NCBI GenBank assembly: GCA_032622095.1
Contig: CP136065.1
Location: 63,781,094 to 63,845,093 of the forward strand
Reading direction: 5' to 3'
Length of the DNA: 64,000 nt
Origin: Siphonodentalium dalli
Taxonomy: Eukaryota > Mollusca > Scaphopoda > Gadilida > Siphonodentaliidae
Shown here: positions 55,822-64,000 of the stretch, in pieces
Layout: the number at the start of each line of letters is the position of its first letter
Position numbering within the stretch: the first letter of the stretch is position 1
Program-made: the position numbers and the translations under genes
Notes under the pieces: model-generated
Databases searched by the model: none
What the model saw: only the letters and a program-made list of their open reading frames with translations
What the model was told of the DNA's origin: nothing

Positions 55822-56162
55822 TAGTAAGGTGAATTGTTGAAAAGGTTGGTGTAAGGATTTATGAAAATAGCTAATCGTTATCGCCAAGGTATGGGTTAAA
55901 CATCTGCCGATCGTGATCGGCCTCTCGTTTAACAAATGAAAATAAAAAAATCGATGAAAACATTGTTTTCTTTTCGAACACAATCAAATGCAAAGAATTA
56001 GTCCTTAGGTGCAAATGAGTCCGACTGCATGGAAACACCACTTTGATGCGAATTCATTGGAACTCCATCCACTGAGATTACTCAAACCTCGGTAATGTTA
56101 AAAATACATAGACCCTGTGTATGTAAATCGGGTTCTACAGAGTTTGCATTCTGCTAATTATA

Positions 56163-56935
56163 ACCCCCCGCAACGAAGTTAGGGGGGGTATACTGGAGTC
56201 AGCTTGTCCATCCGTCGTCCGTCCGTGGACACAAATTTGTCCGGAGTTTTTCTGTCGTTTTTTGATCAATTTCCGTGAAACTTGGCACAGACATCAACCA
56301 CCATGGGAACCTGTGCACCTGCGATTATGACGTCTGTCGGACTTTCTTTGGTGGAGTTATTCCCCCTTTTTCGACTTAGAATTTTTTTGCAACATGTATA
56401 CTTTTGTCCGAGCTTTAATTCCTACATTTTTCGGTCAATTTTATTAAAACATGGTACAGATATTTAGTACCATGGGAACTTGTGCACCTGCGATTATGAC
56501 ATCTGTCCCACATTTTTTGGTGGAGTTATCCCCATTTTTCGACTTAGAAACTTTTTTTGCAAAATGCATAATTTTGTCCGAGCTTTTATTCCTACATTTT
56601 TCGGTGAATGTTTTTTAATCTTGGCACTGATATTTAGTACCATGGGAACCTGTGCACCTGCGATTATGACGTCTGTCCGACATTTTTTGTGTGGAGTTAT
56701 TCCCCTTTTTCGACTTAGTAATTTTTTCGCAACATACATAATTTTGTCCAAGCTTTTATTCCTACATTATTTGGTCAATAGGTTTAAGATTAGGGTTATG
56801 GTTGTACACCTGCAATGGGAACTGTTATTTTATTATTTTAACTAAATGTTTACTGACATGTGAAACATCTTAGTATTTTAAAAACGGGGGGGTATCCGTA
56901 GTCCCATTGGGACAGTCACACCTCTAGTTTCTTTT
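56163..56935. repeat. lophotrochozoan-type CCCCCGCAACGAAGTT repeat
   Basis: Begins CCCCCCGCAACGAAGTTAGG then 'gggggtatactggagtcagc' and ends 'gggggtatccgtagtcccat'. The body holds three ~170-bp units sharing CCATGGGAACCTGTGCACCT + GCGATTATGACGTCTGTC and GGAGTTATTCCCC.TTTTTCG (starts near 56283, 56455, 56624). Frames crossing it are not genes. Confidence 0.8.
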
Positions 56936-57687
56936 TGTTTTCTTCAAGCAGAACGAAATGCGTTCAGACATCCGATTACGCATTTTATGGGTATCCATGA
57001 TGCTGTCTACTAGTAGTGAGTCGGACAGTAGATCTGTCAAAAGACCAGGCCATACTACATTGAAAATGATTGCATTGATCTTTGCCGACGACTCAATGCA
57101 CGTGTTTCTCCGGACATTGGAACATCAAAGACGATGTCATGCATCTTTGATTTTAAGCTGCCAAAGCCACACTATGTAACTTTCAATTCATGGAAGACTT
57201 TTGATCTTGCACCAGATTTGAACTTCGATTATGCTTAAATTTTTGCTGATAAAGTTTGTGGCAAAATTGATAAAGTAAAAGTACACGTATTTAAAAGCTA
57301 GAGTTGGCAATCTCGCATTGATTAAGGACCTGGATACGTTAGGTTTTAGCTCAACAAACTTGGAAATCAACGTACGTCCATTGTGATTGCGTGAAATTTC
57401 ATCAATATTGGATTGGCTTTGCTGTTATATTTCAGAAAACCATGCTGAGATCAATAAAATGATTTCATGTTGATATCAATGAAATTTTATCCTTGAATCG
57501 ACCTTTCTTGTAAATGTTGGCTTTTTGAAAAATCCGCGAGGGCTAAAGATCGCCCTTAGAAGAGGGCTTTCCGAGAGCTACATTAAATGCTCATGCTCTC
57601 GCAGGGGCCATTCCTGTATTTTGTGTTAGATTTGGAATAATCCAGTTGACCAAACATGGCAAACAATTTAAGTTCCATGTTCCATGT
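56936..57687. other. intron sequence, no gene supported
   Basis: A 73-codon frame at 56958 lacks splice or domain support. 'gagggc.aaagatcgcccttagaagagggc' near 57540 is a small hairpin. Confidence 0.4.
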
Positions 57688-57975
57688 TTAAAGGTACTCA
57701 ATCCGATTTGATGGTTCCCATATAATCAGATTCTAACAACAACATTATTTTTAGAAATGCCGCTTCAGTTATCAGAATTGATTAATTGCTCAAAAATAAT
57801 GCTAACCACTGTCAACTATAGTATAAAATTGCACAAACAATGTTATTTATCATCGTGTTGTTTGATGAAATTTGGTCTTATTACCGGTATCAACACAAAG
57901 CCTATTTTATTTTAGAGTTATCCATCTTAATCTGCAATTTTGTCCGAGACTGTTGGCTCGTCAAATTTTTACTGG
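57688..57975. repeat. dispersed repeat family O, truncated copy 3
   Basis: TTAAAGGTACTCAATCCGAT, GAAATGCCGCTTCAGTTATC and TTACTGGGCCACT match copy 1; the right third is absent. Confidence 0.82.
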
Positions 57976-58570
57976 GCCACTGTTAAGTCATTAATTCATT
58001 TTTCAAACTACTCTAGTCTAAACGTTGACAGCCTGACTGTTTACTTTGAAAAATGAAACTGTAGGAAACAAGTTGTTGCAAAAATGGGAATGCGAAATGA
58101 AACAAAATTTTATACCACGTGGGGAGATGTCTGCAAATAATTTTGTACTAGAACTTGCAGATCCTTGAGTGGCTGCAGTCAACATGAGCTACACTCACTA
58201 GGTCATTGACACCTTTTTGTCAATTCTCGCAACTAATGGGTCAATACAAGTGAACACTTTAACAAACTGACTAACTATCACTCAATTTATTAACTTTTCC
58301 AACTGGTGACAGTTTACAACACATTTGAGAGTGAAAAAGGCCATCAGAGAAAAGGTCGGACTGAAACAAAAAACGTGCCTGTCTTATATGAAATATTATG
58401 ATTTTGAGCCGATTTATTTTTTACGCGAATGACGGACTGTTTCCAGGCCTGCGAAGTTTGGAGTATTCGATTCGTCACAAAGCTCCGATAGATTTGATTC
58501 TATATCGTTTTGAATACTGGAGTTTGGTTTTCAATCGAAATACATGTATGTGCAACAGAATGTTTCACGC
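57976..58570. other. intron sequence, nothing recognised
   Basis: No splice-bounded exon. Confidence 0.45.
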
Positions 58571-59189
58571 TAAAGCCCGCCGCACACGTTGCGATATTTG
58601 TTGCACGACATTTGTCGCAGACCCTTGCGACGTAAGATCTGTGTGCGCCCACGGTATGATTTTAGTTGTGCGACTTCTGTTTTTATCTCTTACGGTAGAC
58701 CACCGCACACGATGCGATCGGATCGTACAATCTGTTGTTTACTCGTGAATGCAATGGCAATGGGTTACCGTATTATTAACGTGGTATACAAATTCACACA
58801 ATCAGATATTATTTTGACACCAATTTGCTGATGTCCAGTCCATGCACCTGTTTCAATTGTAGTTGTATTCTTGAGGCATGGATGTATTCCGCCGTCCAAA
58901 ATATCCCGCTACTCTGACTTGAAGTTGAAGATCACTGTATGGACTCCATGTTGTTGTGAAAGAAAACATGTGATCGCCGCGTGATCAGCTTAATAGTTGA
59001 ATCTGATTGGCTACTTCGAATAAATCGTACGACTCGATCGTAGAAAATCAAAATTATTTGATTCCTTGCGGGCCGATCGTGCGACAAAATGTCGTACGAT
59101 TTTCCACCGCACACGCTGCGATCTGACCCGTAACCGGTGCCCGATATTTGTCGTACGATATATATCGCATCGTGTGCGGCGGCCTTAAC
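58571..59189. mobile_element. MITE with GCCGCCGCACACG ends
   Basis: The left end TAAAGCCCGCCGCACACGTT faces the right end CGTGTGCGGCGGCCTTAA. The interior repeats CGCACACGATGCGATC-like motifs and 'gtcgtacgat' in both orientations. Plus-strand frames here are products of the element. Confidence 0.82.
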
Positions 59190-61459
59190 CAATGCAGATG
59201 GCTGCATTCCGGGTCTCGCATGAATTTGAAGTCTAAAACGTACATAGTGAATGTCTTACCACATCAGGGGCACCTCTCATCCTCAACTTAACACTACCAT
59301 ATAGTGACTTATACCAATCATATATATCATGTAGATAGCATGCTATCATCAAGAACTGCACAGTGTTACATGTATGTAAACAAAGGCCAATGTATGTTAC
59401 ATAATTTGCCGTTTTATTACATAACACAGTGTAGATCTTGAAGATAACATGATATTTACGTAATATTTATCATTGGTACATGTATAAAGGCACTGTAGGC
59501 AATCTTTCTATATTTTAACATTCTATTATCTCTATTATAGTTATAAACGAGTTAGTGGAGACATATATATTATAAATATGATTGAAATGCCCTCGTACAA
59601 GTTTAAAGTCCATGTTACACGATGAATCCATGCTATACAAAACACTCATAGAAACCCATACGAAGCTCTCATAGAAACCCATGCAGCAACTCTACTCAGG
59701 TATTGAGTAACTAATCGCGTACGCCTACAACTTAAGTGTTTGGATCGCAAGTCTGTGGTACGTATTTGCCTCAAATCTCATAAAATCATGTGTGTCTTCA
59801 CATTATCTTGCTGGCAACAAACCCAACTGGTTATTGTCATTATTGATTGATTATTTTGCTAAATCTGGAATCAAATCAGTTAGACACTTGTCAAGTTACT
59901 CAGAATTGAGCTTTATACATGGACAATAATGACACAAGTAAATCCGGTATTCCATTTACAAGTTCCTCATTTCTTTTGCGGGAAATTTTTATTGAAATAT
60001 TGATGATTTCAACATTTGGATTTCGGGGATTGGATATTCGATTTGATCAGAAATTTTTTGAATATTCTATTCGAGATTCGTTTCGAATCAAAATCAAAGA
60101 TTTGCAAGGCCCTAGGACTGTATCTCTGACCCGTAGCACCACGTGGCTACATAAAATTACCTGTATGTGAACGATGTCGGCATTATTCAGTAATTTGGCA
60201 CTGCGACATGCAGACTTTCTATCAATCGACATCATTGGCTACATGGTAACTGATTTCTTGAGTGAACACTTATTGTCACTTTCTCTGCGAAATTCCCTTT
60301 CATGCAGGATCAAAGGTCCAGGTTTTGTTTTTAACTCTTCCAAACCATTTCTAATTGACTTGAACATGCATGTACTTAGGTTCATAAAATATATGCGGTC
60401 GAAATTGCTTACGTCAGTTTAAAGTTGCGTGGGTATAGGCCTGCCTTGAAAATTGGAATGTTATTAGGAATTCAAGTTTTATGTTCTAATCTTCAAAATG
60501 TTATCATTTCCTTGTCAAAACACAATTCGCCCTGATGTTCCCAAATTACACTATTCTAAAGACCTAATCTAAAGTTACTGTTGTAGATTAGGGCTGGACG
60601 ATATTAATGAAAATAAAAACCGCGATTTAAAAAAAAAACAGATACTAGAAACTGAAAACAATTTCTCACTGTTCGATAGAATCACATCATTGTCATTAAT
60701 TTCGTCAAGTTGACATCGGGAATAACATATACAACCACTCAACCAGTGACAACCTCATGCTCGATCGATATTCGGAATGAAAAGTAAATTCACTGGTTAA
60801 ATTCTGCTATTCGGACAATTTCGTTCCAGTGACTTGACAAACTCTGGTATACATGTATAGGCCTACCGGTAATTAATAAAACCATTATCTCGTCTATGCC
60901 AAAACTAAAAGTGTTCTATACTATAGTATCCTTTTCTAACTAGGTTTGTTCAACTATGTTGACTTGTTGAGTAAATATATGTTATTCCCCGATGACACTT
61001 GCGTCGCTTGACAAATGGAAATGTGGTCAAGACAAATTTGACAATGAGGTTCAGTCTTTTAGCCAAGTCCAACCAAACACATGTGACGTAGTACATAACT
61101 TTTGGAATTCGGCCAAGCAAGGACACCATGTATATTTGGGCGGGTTTGAAGCCCTAATTCTGTATAATTGGTTTTAACCAATCGCAGTGAGTGGTTTCTT
61201 CTAGACGAGAAGAGGGCGGTATCTTCGCCCATTTATTATTTTGACTGACGATGCATGTGTATACGCTTATGATTCGCTGGCACCCACTGATAGCCGACGA
61301 TATTACGATTATTTTAGTTTAGACGATATTACTGACGATATTGAAATTTTAACCGGGTATTGTCGATTAATCAGGAAACCGCCCAGCACTATTGTAGATA
61401 AATTTCTAAAAGGGCTCAATATTAAATCTTAAGCAATGAACAGACAATTACCATAGAGC
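59190..61459. other. intron sequence; hAT-like end near 60588
   Basis: 'TAGGGCTGGACGATATTAAT' at about 60588 resembles one end of a known hAT subgroup, but no partner end was found. A 63-codon acidic frame starting near 61241 has no ATG and no splice support. Otherwise unremarkable. Confidence 0.4.
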
Positions 61460-61548
61460 ATCATTGATGAGTAGTTCCCTTAAGAAATGTTCAGATAATA
61501 AGTTCAACAAGGTTATTTGTTGGAACTAATTATCTGAACATTTCCAAC
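61460..61548. repeat. family E hairpin, copy 4
   Basis: AAATGTTCAGATAATAAGTT faces AACTAATTATCTGAACATTT, with TTCAACAAGG/TTGTTGGAA inside. Confidence 0.88.
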
Positions 61549-61723
61549 CAAATAGTAAATTATTTTCACTTTTATTTATCTGTCTGCTTATATATTCTTA
61601 ACATCCCTGCAGATTAATAATAGACCATTCCAATGTATACTTTTATAATTGAATGGGAGAATCCATTTAGTATAGGAAGGCCATCAGTATTTGATATTAA
61701 CCTGATTTGCTTGTTTATTTCAG

Positions 61724-62437
61724 GTGCGATGCCTGCTCATATGCAGCCACAGATACCATCAGGTCCAGGTTCCCAAAAGAGTCTACCCCCTAATCAGCCT
61801 GCAAGAATGCCAGGACCGCCACCAGGTCAATTCAGGCCACAATTTTCACAAGGTCAGGGTCAGCCAATACCGCAGCCACATTCAGGACAAGTTCAACCCC
61901 CAAGGCCTCTTCCAACACGACCTCCAAGTTTGCAGCCATTTAATACAGTGAACGGCAATGCCACGCCCCCACCTAACTATAGTGGTGGCATGTCACAAGG
62001 AAATATTGGGAGTTCAAATGCTGGAACAGTTCCCCAAAGTTTGAGTCAGATAGGCACACAAGGAACTCAGCCACCGCTGAACACAAGTGGTGGTATGCCT
62101 ATGAGGATGAACACACCTGGTTTTCCTCCTCCAACGTCAACAACTGCCCCAGCTCGCCCTCCAGTTAATGGCCCAGGTGGCGATACTAGTGCAAGTAACT
62201 TTCCTGGTGCAAATGTCGGCCCGCCACCAATGAACAACCCTAGACCACTTGTGCCACCTTCTGCAAGTTCTGCTCCGACTTCACATAATGTTTCTCAACA
62301 CACAGGACCTTATGGAGCACCACCACCAACTGCCCCAGCATCAGCCAGTATTGGCGCACAGTTTAATATGAAGCATTCAACCTCTGGGTCAGATATGCCT
62401 TCTTTGGCAAATGGATCAGTTTCTGATCCAAGCAGTG
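61724..62437 (+). CDS. Pro/Gly/Asn/Ser-rich protein, second coding exon
   Basis: Acceptor 'tgtttatttcag' and a 714-nt exon whose first two bases complete the Gly codon begun at 50247. It then reads AMPAHMQPQIPSGPGSQKSL, PPGQFRPQFSQGQGQPIPQP, and later GPYGAPPPTAPASASIGAQF and SLANGSVSDPSSG. The donor is GTAGGT at 62438 (GTATAC four bases on is an alternative). No cysteines, almost no charge, ~45% Pro/Gly/Ser/Asn: an intrinsically disordered coat- or RNA-protein type N-terminus. The G-P-Y-G/A-P-P-P pattern and long P/G/Q tract are like SEC24C/D N-termini, but there is no diagnostic motif. The gene continues right of the window. Confidence 0.82.
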
Positions 62438-62503
62438 GTAGGTATACTGAACAGAAATTTATTCTTATCTGATATGCATGAATATTTAGTATTTGATATG
62501 ACA

Positions 62504-62751
62504 TACAGTAATGCCCTAAATAATCGACTCCTTAACCATAGAAGAATTATGGGTAATTTTTCAGGATTTAGTTGGAAATATGGCTCCATATTTCCAACTA
62601 AATCCTGAAAAATTACCCATAATTCTGCTATAATCATAATCACTGAGAGCTTTCCGATGAATGGCAACAAGCCATATTTCCAACTAAATCCGGAAAAATT
62701 ACCCATAATTCTGTTGTGGTTAAGGAGTTGATTAGTTAGGGCATTACTGTA
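62504..62751. mobile_element. palindromic MITE family F with duplicated arm
   Basis: TACAGTAATGCCCTAAATAA at the left and TTAGTTAGGGCATTACTGTA at the right. The inner arm (AACTAAATC.TGAAAAATTA + CCCATAATTCTG) is present twice on the right side (about 62597-62629 and 62681-62713), so one arm has been duplicated compared with 24211-24400. Confidence 0.88.
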
Positions 62752-63947
62752 CTATGACACTAATTTGAGAAAATTGACAGTGTTAGCCTTTGCAGACTGT
62801 GATGCGTCATCCATTATTTCTGCATCTGGCGCTGAATGAAAACAAACTTAACCTCTCGGCTGCAATACGTCCGAACTGAGTATGGACCTACATGTACATG
62901 TATTTCAGCACCCAACCAAGCAGCCATCATTTATGAATAAAGAGAACTCAGAAATTAGTGAACATGTGTACCTGATCAGGCCTTAAAATCCATCCATTTT
63001 CGGAAAGAATCCAAGTTGATTCACAAGTTGGATGGTACGAGAATCAAATTTAATCGTGTGCTTTAATTTTAACTTTTTTTCAGAGATTTTTTGAACAGTA
63101 ATATCTTACTTTAAGATCATTAAAAAGGTACCTTCTCCCTGTAACTTCAGTCAAGTGAGTTGATGTGAATGTGACGGGCATGCAGAGTTGCAATATTTAT
63201 CGTACATACATAGCTTTCAATTTTGTCGTACCTATGACTATCTTTCAATAACAAAGCAGATATATGTATGCAAGAATCATAGTTGATTCTCATGTTTCAT
63301 TTTTTCGAGAATCATTTGCGAGAACGATTTTTATTCGTATACAAATTATAAGCCCTGGTATCTCAACGTATCTATTGTTCTAGGATTTGGTATGATAATG
63401 GCCTTTGTATGAAGTAGTTGTATGGGTTTCGCGTCATTCCCATTATATTAGGGAGAAGTGACCTAATAGGGAGAAGTAACTTCTTCCAAATTGAAACCTC
63501 TAGGCAAGTCCAACCTGGTCGGTATATTTAAACAATTAAGCAAACAAAGCATGAGGCTCGATGTGTAGCCTATTTCAGCGACATACATGTACACTCATGT
63601 TTTGATGGCAAGAATCCAGAAAATACAACATCACTTGTGACACCATCTGCATGCCATGGTGTCATATTAATGTTTATCTGCCCCTTACCATTGAGTGATC
63701 AAGGGATTATCGAATGCCATATAACTGAATATATGTTTAACTTGTGCATGGTAGAAGTTTGATTTGCTTGCAATGCCTTTACAACTTTTGGAATCCTTTT
63801 TTAACTACTCCAATATTTCTGTATTACTTGTGTGACTAAAATATTGTATGTGCAGGATCTCCAAAGATTGTTTAAAATGCTTCACTTGTTTTCCTTATTC
63901 TCTTGTTTCAATGACTAAATATTCTTCTAAGTACTGTGACATCTACA
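62752..63947. other. intron sequence, no exon found
   Basis: Candidate acceptors near 63083 and 63860 lead to stops within a few codons, so the next exon of the Pro-rich gene lies outside the window. Confidence 0.5.
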
Positions 63948-64000
63948 TACAGTAATGCCCTAAATAATCGACTCCTTAACCACATCAGAATTATGGGTAA
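63948..64000. mobile_element. MITE family F, cut by window end
   Basis: TACAGTAATGCCCTAAATAA followed by TCGACTCCTTAACCACATCA matches the left arm of 62504-62751. Confidence 0.85.

Noticed and set aside
58398-58831. Two overlapping plus-strand frames
   Set aside because: They lie largely inside the MITE at 58571-59189 and read its repeated motifs.

Overview
The window is AT-rich, gene-poor DNA from an animal nuclear genome. Coding signal occurs only as short exons with GT-AG borders, separated by kilobases of repeats. Several dispersed repeats look like those common in molluscs and other marine lophotrochozoans: the 'ggagttatggcccttt' repeat near 54 kb, the 'CCCCCGCAACGAAGTT' repeat near 56.2 kb, and a SINE-like tail near 21.4 kb. 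The species is not determined and the phylum is an inference. There are no bacterial operons, rRNA genes, CRISPR arrays or viral genes that I can see.

Genes. (1) Plus strand, 7.9-15.0 kb: three exons whose reading phases fit exactly encode the C-terminal part of a single-pass membrane protein. They give a transmembrane helix, a basic juxtamembrane segment and a ~358-residue tyrosine-motif tail. The extracellular part must lie before 7.9 kb or outside the window. Weaker candidate exons (10.7, 16.8, 17.8, 21.0 kb) may be alternative or duplicated tails. (2) Minus strand, 34.6-34.8 kb: the first coding exon of a Pro/Gly/Tyr-rich small protein; the rest is not found. (3) Plus strand, 42.1 and 43.0 kb: two short, convincing but unidentified exons. 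(4) Plus strand, 50.1 and 61.7 kb: two phase-matched exons of a Pro/Gly/Asn-rich N-terminus (SEC24-like is one possibility), running off the right end. (5) A 101-codon, two-exon BED-finger protein lies inside a hAT transposon at 37.6-39.2 kb.

Mobile DNA fills most of the rest. Many short elements are bounded by TTAA with CCCTTT...AAAGGG ends, as in piggyBac-type MITEs. At least four families with unrelated termini (A, B, C, D here) carry the same ~70-bp hairpin cassette, sometimes twice. This is the most unusual feature of the window. Other elements: a complete 1,558-bp hAT element with perfect 8-bp target duplications inside a ~40-bp minisatellite (36.8-40.1 kb); a Foldback-type element with ~200-bp tandem units in inverted arms (51.3-53.4 kb); a nested pair of inverted-repeat elements (43.4-45.9 kb); a LINE remnant (35.1-35.7 kb); and many perfect or near-perfect hairpins.

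Layout: 1-7.8 kb MITE-rich, probably intron or upstream DNA of gene 1; 7.9-21 kb gene 1 and possible alternative tails; 21-34.5 kb repeats, probably including the introns of gene 2; 34.6-36.7 kb gene 2 start, LINE and MITE; 36.8-40.1 kb minisatellite plus hAT; 40.2-46 kb transposons around gene 3; 47-50 kb repeats; 50.1-64 kb gene 4, with an 11.5-kb intron full of transposons.
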